A stretch of DNA of 64,000 nucleotides from SHLQ01 sp964610745. Its GTDB lineage: Bacteria > Actinomycetota > Acidimicrobiia > Acidimicrobiales > SHLQ01. Below, piece after piece: positions 9,079 to 17,098 of the stretch. The stretch is from positions 6,959 through 70,958 of the forward strand of contig CAZSYL010000014.1 of NCBI GenBank assembly GCA_964610745.1. The letters run 5' to 3'. A program made the translations under genes and the position numbers. The first letter of the stretch is position 1. Every line of letters begins with the position of its first letter. The notes below the pieces were generated by a model that was given only the letters and a program-made list of their open reading frames with translations, made no database searches and was not told the origin of the DNA.

Positions 9079-10233
9079 ATGGCAGAGCTTTTGAAGGACA
9101 AGTTTGGGCCCGAGATGGTGCATCGCGCTGCCCGCAATCTGAAGTCGGTCGATCCAAACTTTGACTCCGACGGGTTTACCAAGATGGCGCTCGAAGGCTT
9201 CGAGGCTCTTGAACTCACGCCGCGCTGCAAGCAGATCTCCAACGCAATGGCGGCCTATCTGCCAGACGATCGCGGTGAGGCGATCGACATTGTTATTGCG
9301 TCACTGGGCCCTCCACTAGAGAACTGTGATCCAGACGACGCGGCACCAACCGGAGATCCCGAGATCGACGGCAACGTCATGGCGGGTTTCTTCTATCTGC
9401 CGCACGGATACTTCCTTGCCGATCACGTTGAGGGGCATTTCGAGAAGGTGATGGAGGCGAACTACGAGATCACCAAACGGGCGACTTCAGAATTCAGTAT
9501 TCGAACCCCGCTTCGCGACAACACCAAAGCGACACTCGCCTATCTCGCCAGGTGGGTGGATGACGACAACGTGCACGTTCGCCGGTTGGTATCGGAAGGG
9601 ACGCGGCCGCGTCTGCCGTGGTCGTTTCGACTGAAGACCTTCCAAGAAGACCCGACACCCGTGCTTCAACTTCTCGAACGTCTAAAGGACGATCCGGTGG
9701 AGTACGTGCGTCGCTCGGTTGCGAATAACCTCAACGACATCGCGAAAGATCACCCCGATGTGGTGAACGAAATCGCAAAGCAGTGGTGGGCCGATGGCGA
9801 CAAGAACCGGAGACGGCTCGTGCGTCACGCCTTGCGGACGCTGATCAAAGCAGGTGACCCCGCAGGGCTCGATGTGTCGGGATATAGCTCGCGTTCGCCA
9901 GCGCGGGTCGGTGACGTGCAGATAGATCCGTCTGAGGTTTCGATCGGTGGCAAGGTCAAGGTCGTGGTGACGATCGAGAACCCGAGCGATCAGCCCGCAG
10001 GGGCGCTTGTCGACATCGTCGTGCACTTCGTGAAGTCGAGCGGCTCGACGAGTCCCAAGGTGTTCAAGGGTGGTGAGCTCGATCTTGATGCGGGGGATTC
10101 ACGTCAGATCCGAAAGACCATTTCGCTCGCGCAGCACACCACCCGGAAGCACTATCCCGGAACGCACACGATCGAAGTCGCCATCAACGGAACGAACCAG
10201 CCCGGAGGGCAGTTCAACGTGGCAGCGGAATAG
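9079..10233 (+). CDS. DNA alkylation repair protein (HEAT-repeat, AlkD-like)
   Basis: This 384-residue protein fits the AlkC/AlkD superfamily of HEAT-like repeat DNA glycosylases, which excise N3- and N7-alkylated purines. Visible features are the N-terminal helices (LLKDKFGPEMVHRAARNLK), a central run of short helical repeats (HVRRLVSEGTRPRLPW and DPVEYVRRSVANNLNDIAKDHP) typical of AlkD-like proteins, and a C-terminal beta-rich extension from about residue 270. Length and repeats fit the family annotated as DNA alkylation repair protein. It stands alone, 57 bp after the divergent GNAT start. Confidence 0.85.
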   Translation: MAELLKDKFGPEMVHRAARNLKSVDPNFDSDGFTKMALEGFEALELTPRCKQISNAMAAYLPDDRGEAIDIVIASLGPPLENCDPDDAAPTGDPEIDGNVMAGFFYLPHGYFLADHVEGHFEKVMEANYEITKRATSEFSIRTPLRDNTKATLAYLARWVDDDNVHVRRLVSEGTRPRLPWSFRLKTFQEDPTPVLQLLERLKDDPVEYVRRSVANNLNDIAKDHPDVVNEIAKQWWADGDKNRRRLVRHALRTLIKAGDPAGLDVSGYSSRSPARVGDVQIDPSEVSIGGKVKVVVTIENPSDQPAGALVDIVVHFVKSSGSTSPKVFKGGELDLDAGDSRQIRKTISLAQHTTRKHYPGTHTIEVAINGTNQPGGQFNVAAE

Positions 10234-10238
10234 GTGCG

Positions 10239-10757
10239 CTACTCCGGGTAGTAACCGACTCCACCATCGATGAGCTCGCGCATGATGTCCATCTGTCCAA
10301 CATGGCGAGCCGTCTCTTCGATCATGTGGACGAGGACCCAGCGCAAAGAACGCTCTCGACGATGCTGGGGCCCAGCGTCCATCGAACCAACAACATCGAG
10401 ATTGTCTGCGGCCGCCACGATCTCATTCGCAGCAGCTACTGCATCCGCGTAGAGCTTCGAGATCGACTCGATGGTCTCGCCAGGTTCGATTCGCCAGTCC
10501 GCGTCTGGGTCGTCGTCGGAGTGCGGGTAGTCAACCGACAGGCTGGCCATGAAGTCGTCGAACCACCATCGCTCCACGAATGCCAAGTGCTTCACGCTTC
10601 CCAACAGCGACGTTCCCGAATCGACCAGTGGGCGAACCGCGTCTTCGTGGCTCAACCCCTTGAGCTTCCACAACACGATCGACCGTTGCATGTCGAGCAT
10701 CGTGGTCAGCGTCGTCTTCTCATCAGAACGTGGTGGCGCTATCTCAAAGTCGAGCAT
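10239..10757 (-). CDS. DinB-superfamily protein (DUF664 type)
   Basis: This is a 172-residue protein starting MLDFEIAPPRSDEKTTL. The four-helix DinB fold is suggested by DMQRSIVLWKLKGLSHEDAVRPLV, then SVKHLAFVERWWF, and the C-terminal HMIEETARHVGQMDIMRE. The three His residues (in KHLAF, HMIEE and RHVGQ) match the metal site. In actinobacteria this group is linked to mycothiol-dependent transferases and isomerases. The ATG at 10757 is preferred to a TTG at 10787 because GGTAGGG lies 8 nt upstream. It ends 5 bp from the convergent alkylation-repair gene. Confidence 0.85.
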   Translation of the reverse strand: MLDFEIAPPRSDEKTTLTTMLDMQRSIVLWKLKGLSHEDAVRPLVDSGTSLLGSVKHLAFVERWWFDDFMASLSVDYPHSDDDPDADWRIEPGETIESISKLYADAVAAANEIVAAADNLDVVGSMDAGPQHRRERSLRWVLVHMIEETARHVGQMDIMRELIDGGVGYYPE

Positions 10758-10876
10758 GACCGACCCTACCAATCGACCCCGAACCAAGGTCGAGAAACCG
10801 ACTAGTCGACAAGCCCGGCGCGTCTTGAGCCATTCCGGACGAAGACCTGAATGCCTTCCTGTGGTATCACCGACGG

Positions 10877-11161
10877 GTGGGAATTCTTGACGACAACAAC
10901 TTTGTCTTTGGAGCGTTCACCAAGGACGGCCCCAAGCGCGACGCTGAGCAACGGGAGCGATCAGCACGTCGTGTAGCGATTGCAGGGATCGTGTTCTCGG
11001 TGATTTGGATCTTCGGCCTCGGGTCGGTGCTCGGCATCCTTTTCGGCGCCACCGCGCGCGGCGATGCAGAGTCCCCGACGGCGCGCCGCCTGTCAACGGC
11101 CGCGATCACCTTGGGACTCATCGGCTTTGTGTTCGCAATCGTTCCGTTCTTCTTGAAGTGA
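10877..11161 (+). CDS. DUF4190-like two-helix membrane protein
   Basis: This is a 94-residue protein with a GTG start. A charged N-terminus (KRDAEQRERSARRVA) is followed by two membrane helices (IAGIVFSVIWIFGLGSVLGILFG and LSTAAITLGLIGFVFAIVPFFL) joined by a short polar loop. This is the usual layout of DUF4190 proteins. No catalytic residues are visible. Function is unknown. Confidence 0.65.
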   Translation: MGILDDNNFVFGAFTKDGPKRDAEQRERSARRVAIAGIVFSVIWIFGLGSVLGILFGATARGDAESPTARRLSTAAITLGLIGFVFAIVPFFLK

Positions 11162-11190
11162 CCGGCGAGCGCGGCTGATGAACGGATCGT

Positions 11191-11200
11191 GTGTTAACAC
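11191..11200. promoter_or_regulatory. Perfect 10-bp palindrome before methyltransferase start
   Basis: GTGTTAACAC lies 7 bp before the ATG at 11208. It is a perfect palindrome, placed where a repressor would block the start of a short or leaderless message. It is only 10 bp, so chance is not excluded. Confidence 0.3.
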
Positions 11201-11207
11201 GTAACGC

Positions 11208-11885
11208 ATGGCCGACGTTCCCGAAGAGAGCGATCCAAACAGCTTGCTCGATATTGCGTTCTCGGTGGAGACCCCCGACGACAGCCGAAACCTCTATCGG
11301 CGCTGGGCATCGACCTATGACGAGGACTTCGTCACGGCAGCTGGCTACGTGTACCACGAGAACGTCGTTAACTTGTTCATCGATGCCGGAGGTGCTGCGG
11401 GCGGAGCGATTGCCGATGTTGGGTGTGGAACCGGCGTCGTCGGCGTTGCGCTCGGCGACCTGGGTGTGACGAACGTTGACGGCTTCGATATCTCACCCGA
11501 GATGCTGGGCATTGCTGCCACCAAACGCACGGTTCACGGAACACCGGCGTATCGAGACTTGATCGAGGCGGATCTCACTACTCGTGTCCCCGTCGAAGAC
11601 CACACCTACCACGGGATCATCAGCACCGGAACTTTTACCCACGGCCATCTCGGCCCGAGCGCGCTCGGCGAAGTGATTCGAATCGCGACCCCAACTGCGT
11701 TGTGCACCATCGGGATCAACGAGCACTTCTACGAAGCACATCGCTTCGATGCGTGGTTCGCAGACGCTGCGAACAGGGGACTGATCAACGCGCCGGAGCT
11801 CGTGAGCGTGTCGATCTACGACTCGCTCCAAGGCGAACACGCAGGAACGCGAGCCGTAGTAGCAGTCTTCACCGTAATGGCGTGA
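11208..11885 (+). CDS. Class I SAM-dependent methyltransferase
   Basis: This 225-residue protein has the glycine-rich SAM-binding motif I (IADVGCGTGVVGVAL, about residues 68-82). The acidic end of the second strand (VDGFDISPEML) and the motif near residue 140 (YHGIISTGTFTHGHLG) follow in the expected order. The N-terminal YRRWASTYDEDF is typical of small-molecule methyltransferases. The substrate is unknown. Confidence 0.88.
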   Translation: MADVPEESDPNSLLDIAFSVETPDDSRNLYRRWASTYDEDFVTAAGYVYHENVVNLFIDAGGAAGGAIADVGCGTGVVGVALGDLGVTNVDGFDISPEMLGIAATKRTVHGTPAYRDLIEADLTTRVPVEDHTYHGIISTGTFTHGHLGPSALGEVIRIATPTALCTIGINEHFYEAHRFDAWFADAANRGLINAPELVSVSIYDSLQGEHAGTRAVVAVFTVMA

Positions 11886-11916
11886 AGCTCACGAGGCCTA
11901 GCGGCGCTCGTTCGAT

Positions 11917-12336
11917 TTAGGCGATACCAGCCGCGATGTTGGCCATGGCCTGCAACGCTTGTGCGCTCGGTGCCAACTGGGGAGTGTCGAGCGGAATGCC
12001 GTGCCGCTCGGCGACATAGGCCGGATCGTTGTGTAGAACCCGGACGCCATCATCGGTCTCGATGATCAGGATCTTGTTGGGCAGATCGATCGCGACCGTT
12101 GGATTGACGTACATCAGTGGGGTGCCCGACGCCGGGTTTCCCATAAAGATCTCGACGGTTGGGGTGAGCTCAAGTCCGACACGTTCAGCACCAGCGGTGT
12201 GGTCGACGACCGCGACCAGGCCCAGCTTCTCGTGGGCGTCCAGCGCTGCGGTTAATCGCTCCACCGCTTCGGCGGTAGTAGTACCGGAACCGAGGGTTTC
12301 GACGAGGCCGTTTGGGAGATCGCTATTCGCTGCCAT
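11917..12336 (-). CDS. DUF302-domain protein
   Basis: This is a 139-residue protein. Its core (LVAVVDHTAGAERVGLELTP, then NPASGTPLMYVNPTVAIDLPNKILI and NDPAYVAERHGI) is the DUF302 domain. The ATG at 12336 is preferred to a GTG at 12366. GGAG sits about 10 nt upstream, and its GG is also the end of the hairpin at 12350-12388. It is the last gene on the minus strand after the pyrimidine operon, behind that hairpin. Function is unknown. Confidence 0.85.
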   Translation of the reverse strand: MAANSDLPNGLVETLGSGTTTAEAVERLTAALDAHEKLGLVAVVDHTAGAERVGLELTPTVEIFMGNPASGTPLMYVNPTVAIDLPNKILIIETDDGVRVLHNDPAYVAERHGIPLDTPQLAPSAQALQAMANIAAGIA

Positions 12337-12349
12337 GGAAGGGGAAACT

Positions 12350-12388
12350 CCGGCCTGCCCCGCCACATTCCGTGGAGGGGCAGGCCGG
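12350..12388 (-). terminator. Hairpin closing the pyrimidine operon, touching the next RBS
   Basis: CCGGCCTGCCCC (12350-12361) pairs perfectly over 12 bp with 12377-12388 across a 15-nt loop. It lies 14 bp past the stop of the substrate-binding-protein gene on the minus strand. The following AGTTTCCCC is a weak T tract. The last stem bases overlap the GGAG before the DUF302 start, so the hairpin could also hide that ribosome-binding site. Confidence 0.7.
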
Positions 12389-12402
12389 CCTACATTTCGG
12401 TG

Positions 12403-13557
12403 TTACTCGCCGCCCTCGTTCAGCGTGACTTCGATCCGCTCAAAGCCATCGCCGACCGTGTCGACGCCGTCGAGCAGGTCGAGTGCTGCTTCTGAGAACT
12501 CGGTCGTGAACACGCCGTCTGCGGGTTCTCCGGTGAGGACTCCCTCAGCAACGGAGACGTCGACCGTCTGCTGCCAGAGGTCAGCATCCATTACGCCTGC
12601 GCCACCAGGTGATGGCCAGATGAGTGCGTTGACCTCGTTGAGCTGCCATGCCTGATGCGATTCGCCGAGGGTGGTTCCATTGTTCAGCACCGTGTCCACA
12701 CAAGCGTCGCCGTTGTCACGACACCATGCCCAACCTTCGAGCGAGGCTGCGATGAACCGGGTTGTCTGATCTTGGTATGCACCGTCGGAGAGACGTTCGC
12801 CGCTGGCCCAGATGGCGTCCTGGAGCATTGCGGTACCAACATCGTTCCAGTCGATGATCGTCAGGTCGTCTGCGGTGAACAGCTCGCCAGTCTCTGGGTT
12901 GACGGTCTCGAGCACCTGGGCGTACTCGTTGTAGATCATTGCCTGAGCAGCATCGATCTCACCGTTGATCAACGCCAACATGTCGAAGTTCTGCTGCACA
13001 ATCTCGAAGTCTTCTCCGGGCTCGAGACCTGCAGAACGAGAACCGGCCAGAAGCTCGAACTCGTTGCCGAAGCCCCAGCTGCCGATGTTCGCTCCAGCAA
13101 AGTCCTCAGGGGACGTGATGCCAGAGTCGGCGAAGGAAACCTGGAGCGTGCCTGAACGTTGGAAGACCTGCGCCACGTTCACGACGTCGATGCCCTCTTC
13201 GATCGAGGCGAGCACACGAGGTACCCATGAGATCGCGTAGTCAGCGCCGCCCGAGGCCAGCACCTGCTGGGGCACGATGTCGACGCCACCTTCGAGGATG
13301 GTCACGTTGAGACAACGGCTCTCGTATATGCCCTGATCGAGAGCTGCGTAATATCCGGCGAACTGTGCCTGAGCAAACCATTGCAGCTGCAAGGTGACGT
13401 CATCGACGGTCTCGCATTCAGCAGCGTCGCCACCTCCACCCCCTTCGTCGCCGCCGCCATCTGAGGCCGTGTCCGAGCTACTGCCGCATGCCGCCGCAAT
13501 AAGCCCCAGCACCATCAGTATGGCGAGGAGCCTGGATTTCGATAGTCGTGTCTTCAT
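12403..13557 (-). CDS. ABC importer substrate-binding lipoprotein (NMT1/THI5-like)
   Basis: This is a 384-residue protein. Signal peptide and lipobox (LGLIAAACG) give a lipidated Cys at about residue 24, then a Gly/Ser/Asp linker. The mature domain starts VTLQLQWFAQAQFAGYYAALDQGIYE, the hallmark of the NMT1/ThiY family that binds pyrimidine-like and other small ligands. GAGAGGG precedes the ATG. It is the last gene of a seven-gene minus-strand operon with two permeases, an ATPase and two pyrimidine-degrading enzymes. The ligand is therefore probably a pyrimidine base, dihydropyrimidine or N-carbamoyl amino acid, inferred from context. Confidence 0.88.
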   Translation of the reverse strand: MKTRLSKSRLLAILMVLGLIAAACGSSSDTASDGGGDEGGGGGDAAECETVDDVTLQLQWFAQAQFAGYYAALDQGIYESRCLNVTILEGGVDIVPQQVLASGGADYAISWVPRVLASIEEGIDVVNVAQVFQRSGTLQVSFADSGITSPEDFAGANIGSWGFGNEFELLAGSRSAGLEPGEDFEIVQQNFDMLALINGEIDAAQAMIYNEYAQVLETVNPETGELFTADDLTIIDWNDVGTAMLQDAIWASGERLSDGAYQDQTTRFIAASLEGWAWCRDNGDACVDTVLNNGTTLGESHQAWQLNEVNALIWPSPGGAGVMDADLWQQTVDVSVAEGVLTGEPADGVFTTEFSEAALDLLDGVDTVGDGFERIEVTLNEGGE

Positions 13558-13614
13558 TGTGTTTCCCTCTCTTGTTTTGTGTAGTGCAGTTCTGTTTTCT
13601 TCGTGGTTAGGGGT

Positions 13615-14412
13615 CTACTGGGAGGTCTCTGATTGTTTCCAGGGCATCAGTACTCGCTCAGCCCCGACAGCGATTGCAAAAAGGCCGAGGCCGATGACAC
13701 TGGCTACAACGATGGCAGCCCACGCATTGTCGTAGCGGGCGAAACTGGCGTTCTGGGTAATGACCGGGCCGAGCCGGTCGACCGGCCCACCGAAGTATTC
13801 GGCGACGATCGCGGCGATGACACTGAGCGGTGCCACGATCCGCAGCGAGGTGAGAAAGAAGGGCAGCGCATTTGGGATGCGCACGGTTCGCAGCGTCGTC
13901 GCATCCGATGCTCCTAGTGATCGCATGAGTTCGATCTGGTCGGGATGGGCTTCGGTCAGTCCCTTTGCGGTGTTGATGTAGACGGGGAAGAAGACCACCG
14001 CGACCACAACGCTGATGTTGCTCCAGATCGAGGTGATCCCAAACCAGGCATTGAAGATCGGCGCTAGCGCCACGATCGGAGTGGCGTTCACCGCCACGGC
14101 GAAGGGGGTCAGGGTTTCGCCCAACACAAGAAACCGCGTCGTGAACAGCGCCAAGGCGGCTCCGGCCAGTACACCGACGATTAGCCCTCCCACAGCAACT
14201 GTTCCGGTGCTGAAGCCAGCTTCACGGAGTGTCGCTGTTGCGAGCGTGTTCGAATCCGACGGCGACCAACCTTCGAGCAATGCCGCCCAGATCGATGACG
14301 GTCGCGGCAACAGGAACTCCTGAATACCAAAGCCAGCAACGATGCCTTCCCAGAGCGCGAAGATCACCACGCCGACGACCAGACCCGGGACAGCGCCCTT
14401 TAACCTGCTCAC
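13615..14412 (-). CDS. ABC importer permease (SsuC/ThiX-like)
   Basis: This is a 265-residue inner-membrane protein with about six helices. The EAA loop that contacts the ATPase is visible as EAHPDQIELMRSLGASDATTLRTVRIPNALP, near residues 160-190. It belongs to the BPD_transp_1 permeases of nitrate/sulfonate/pyrimidine importers. Its start overlaps the ATPase stop by 4 bp (ATGA), showing translational coupling. With the second permease at 15187 it would form the heterodimeric channel. Confidence 0.9.
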   Translation of the reverse strand: MSRLKGAVPGLVVGVVIFALWEGIVAGFGIQEFLLPRPSSIWAALLEGWSPSDSNTLATATLREAGFSTGTVAVGGLIVGVLAGAALALFTTRFLVLGETLTPFAVAVNATPIVALAPIFNAWFGITSIWSNISVVVAVVFFPVYINTAKGLTEAHPDQIELMRSLGASDATTLRTVRIPNALPFFLTSLRIVAPLSVIAAIVAEYFGGPVDRLGPVITQNASFARYDNAWAAIVVASVIGLGLFAIAVGAERVLMPWKQSETSQ

Positions 14413-15194
14413 CGAATGTTCTCCTCGACCGACCGGAGCGCTTCACGAACTTCGGTTGCCTTCTTGAAGAACTCCGCGTCCTCACGAGTCGAAGCGGTTC
14501 GATCACCGAGCTCCACGTCGACGATCTTGTGGATCTTTCCGGGTCGAGGCGAAAGCACCACGACGCGGTCGGAAAGAAAAGCCGCCTCGGAGATCGAGTG
14601 CGTCACGAAGATGACCGTCGTGTCGAGCTCGGCCTTGATCGACATGAGCTCGGCCTGCATGTGCTCACGAGTCATCTCATCGAGCGCCCCGAACGGTTCG
14701 TCCATCAACAGCAGCTTCGGTTTGAACGAGAGCGCCCGCGCAATCGCGATTCGCTGCTGCATGCCGCCCGACAGTTGACGCGGGTAGTGGTTTGCGAATT
14801 CGGGCAGCTTGACCAGCGACAGCATCTCTGCGGCGCGGGCCTTACGATCTTCCTTTGACCAGCCCATCAACTCGAGCGGGAGTTCGATGTTGGCGCCGAC
14901 CTTGCGCCATGCAAACAGGCCCGCGGTCTGAAAAGCCATGCCATAGTCGCGGTCGACGCGAGCTTGCGCCGCGGATTTTCCGAACACCTCGGCGCTACCA
15001 GCAGTTGGTGTGATGAGGTCGCCAATCAGACGGAGGAGTGTGGACTTACCACAACCCGATGGGCCGATAAGTGACACGAACTCGCCCGGATTGATCGTCA
15101 GGTCGATGTCGGAGAGTGCATGGACCTCGTCGTCTGTGCCGGCGCCAAATGTTTTGCTCAGTCCGGTGATCTGGACAGCTGGGGTTTCAGACAC
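14409..15194 (-). CDS. ABC importer ATP-binding protein
   Basis: This is a 261-residue ATPase with Walker A GPSGCGKST, signature LSGGMQQR, Walker B LLLMDEPFGALD and the H-loop (FVTHSISEA). It resembles the SsuB/TauB/ThiZ group. It overlaps the upstream permease by 8 bp and the downstream permease by 4 bp, so the three transporter genes are translated together. It powers uptake of the ligand caught by the lipoprotein at 12403. Confidence 0.95.
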   Translation of the reverse strand: MSETPAVQITGLSKTFGAGTDDEVHALSDIDLTINPGEFVSLIGPSGCGKSTLLRLIGDLITPTAGSAEVFGKSAAQARVDRDYGMAFQTAGLFAWRKVGANIELPLELMGWSKEDRKARAAEMLSLVKLPEFANHYPRQLSGGMQQRIAIARALSFKPKLLLMDEPFGALDEMTREHMQAELMSIKAELDTTVIFVTHSISEAAFLSDRVVVLSPRPGKIHKIVDVELGDRTASTREDAEFFKKATEVREALRSVEENIR

Positions 15195-16032
15195 GATCGA
15201 CCTCCACTGTCTCTCCTCGTAGTGCGAATCGTTCGGCGGCCAGCGTCAGAGCAAACACAAACAGGCCGAGAAGCGCCGCAGCGAACACCGCGGCATAGAC
15301 ACGTTCGGGCCCGGTGCTGTAGCGGCCGGCGAAGTCGAGGATGACGCGGCCCAGTCCGCCAGCGACACCGGACGAAATCTCGCCGACGATCGCACCGACG
15401 ACACTGAGTGTCGCGGCAAGTTTGAAGGCCGGAAAGAGATACGGGCGCGCGGCTGGAAAACGGAGCTTGAACAACGTCGACGTCCATGGCGAGGCATAGG
15501 AGTTCATCAACTCGAGCGATTGCTCGTCGGGTGCTTTCAAACCAGCGAGTCCGTTGACTGCAACGGGAAAGAATGTGAGGTAAGTCGCGATGAGTGACAC
15601 CGCGTTGGTGTCGGAAACGAAGGAGAGACCTCGTGCCCAGGTGACGACGATCGGTGCTAGTGCGATCAACGGCACGGTTTGGCTGATGTTGATCCATGGC
15701 ACGAGACCTCGGTCGAGGAACTTCCAGCGGAGCATGATCACCGCGAGGCTGAGCCCGATGATGGCGCCTAGCGCAAAGCCGACGGCGGCCTCGCGGAAGG
15801 TGAACCATGCAGCCCCGAGCAGGAACACCGCAAGGCTTTCCGAGTCGCCTCGCTGCACAGGTTCGAACAGTGTTCGTACAATCTCGAAGCTGTGCGGCAT
15901 CGTCAGGTCGTCGGTCGCGACGGGAAGGGGGATGCCGGTGCTCTCGCCAATGGCCTTGTAGAGCTCCCACAGCGCGGCGAAACCGACTAGTGCGATCGCT
16001 ACCGCGCCGATTCGCTTCAAGGTCTGCTTCAT
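15187..16032 (-). CDS. ABC importer permease, second subunit
   Basis: This is a 281-residue membrane protein with about six helices, starting with an N-terminal helix (IGAVAIALVGFAALWELYKAIG). The EAA-type loop is APDEQSLELMNSYASPWTSTLFKLRFPAARPYLF. It overlaps the stop of the F420/LLM gene by 4 bp (ATGA). Two different permeases in one operon indicate a heterodimeric importer. Confidence 0.9.
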   Translation of the reverse strand: MKQTLKRIGAVAIALVGFAALWELYKAIGESTGIPLPVATDDLTMPHSFEIVRTLFEPVQRGDSESLAVFLLGAAWFTFREAAVGFALGAIIGLSLAVIMLRWKFLDRGLVPWINISQTVPLIALAPIVVTWARGLSFVSDTNAVSLIATYLTFFPVAVNGLAGLKAPDEQSLELMNSYASPWTSTLFKLRFPAARPYLFPAFKLAATLSVVGAIVGEISSGVAGGLGRVILDFAGRYSTGPERVYAAVFAAALLGLFVFALTLAAERFALRGETVEVDRV

Positions 16033-17027
16033 GAGATGTGCGGGATAATCCGTTGTCCGTAGGCGTTCAGGGTCTCGTCTTTCTGGTCGTGCATCAGGTA
16101 GATCGCAAACTGGTCGACACCGAGCGCCTTGAGCGTTTCGAGCCGTTCGATGTGCGCCTCTTCATTGCCCAGTACACAGAAGCGATCGACGATCTCGTCT
16201 GGAACGAAATCGGTGTGGTCGTGGCCGGCCTTGCCGTGACCTGAATAGTCGTAGCCTTCACGGCCCTTGATGTAGTCGGTCAATGCCTGGGGGACCATGT
16301 CGCTATCGCCGCCGTACCGATCGACTAGATCGGCGACGTGATTGCCGACCATCCCACCGAACCAGCGGCACTGATCACGTTGATGTTCGATGTTGTCTCC
16401 GACATAGGCGGGTGCGGCAACAACAATGTGTAGTGACTCTGGGTCGCGCCCTGCGTCACTCGCTGCTGTCTTGACCGCGTTGATGGTCCACTCAGCAATT
16501 TGTGGATCGGCCAGCTGCAAAATGAAGCCGTCGGTTTCCGAGCCACACAAGTGCAAGGCCTTCGGGCCGTACGCCGCCATCAAGATCGGCAAGCTCGACT
16601 CTTTGGCCCACGGGAGTTGCTGCTTTGTACCGTTGTAGGTGACTTCTCGCCCTTCAGCTAGGCCCTTGATCACCTTCATTGACTCGCTCAATGTCGCCAA
16701 CTTTGCTGGCTTATGGCCGAGCACCCGCATTGCTGAGTCGCCTCGACCAATGCCACAGATCGTCCGGTCTCCGTAGGTGTCGTTCAACGTCGCAAACATC
16801 GACGCCGTCACCGTCCAATTGCGCGTGCCAGGGTTGGTCACCATTGGACCAACGATCATCCGGTTCGTGGCCGCGAGTATCGCCGGGTAGATGACGTATG
16901 GCTCCTGCCACAAGATGTGCGAATCGAACGTCCATCCATATTTGAAGCCCAGCGTTTCGGCCTGGCGCGCAAGTTCGACAACGCGTGATGCAGGTGGGTC
17001 ATTTTGGAGAACGACACCAAAGTCCAT
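16029..17027 (-). CDS. F420-dependent LLM-class oxidoreductase (CPS_4043-like)
   Basis: This 332-residue TIM-barrel protein belongs to the luciferase-like monooxygenase/F420 oxidoreductase family. Visible features are the N-terminal MDFGVVLQNDPPASRVVELARQAE, the IVGPMVTNPGTRNWTVTASMFATL segment and RTICGIGRGDSAMR, all typical of F420-binding members close to methylenetetrahydromethanopterin reductase. Relatives of this subgroup often sit beside dihydropyrimidinase and ureidopropionase genes, as here. It may make or use dihydropyrimidines, but its reaction is not established. It lies between hydA (71 bp upstream) and the transporter genes (4-bp overlap). Confidence 0.85.
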   Translation of the reverse strand: MDFGVVLQNDPPASRVVELARQAETLGFKYGWTFDSHILWQEPYVIYPAILAATNRMIVGPMVTNPGTRNWTVTASMFATLNDTYGDRTICGIGRGDSAMRVLGHKPAKLATLSESMKVIKGLAEGREVTYNGTKQQLPWAKESSLPILMAAYGPKALHLCGSETDGFILQLADPQIAEWTINAVKTAASDAGRDPESLHIVVAAPAYVGDNIEHQRDQCRWFGGMVGNHVADLVDRYGGDSDMVPQALTDYIKGREGYDYSGHGKAGHDHTDFVPDEIVDRFCVLGNEEAHIERLETLKALGVDQFAIYLMHDQKDETLNAYGQRIIPHIS

Positions 17028-17098
17028 GTGGCTCCGCTTTCTGGTAGTTCGTAGTAGTCAGTAGTTGGTCTGTCGGTTTCGGTTCTGGCGGGTGGGGC

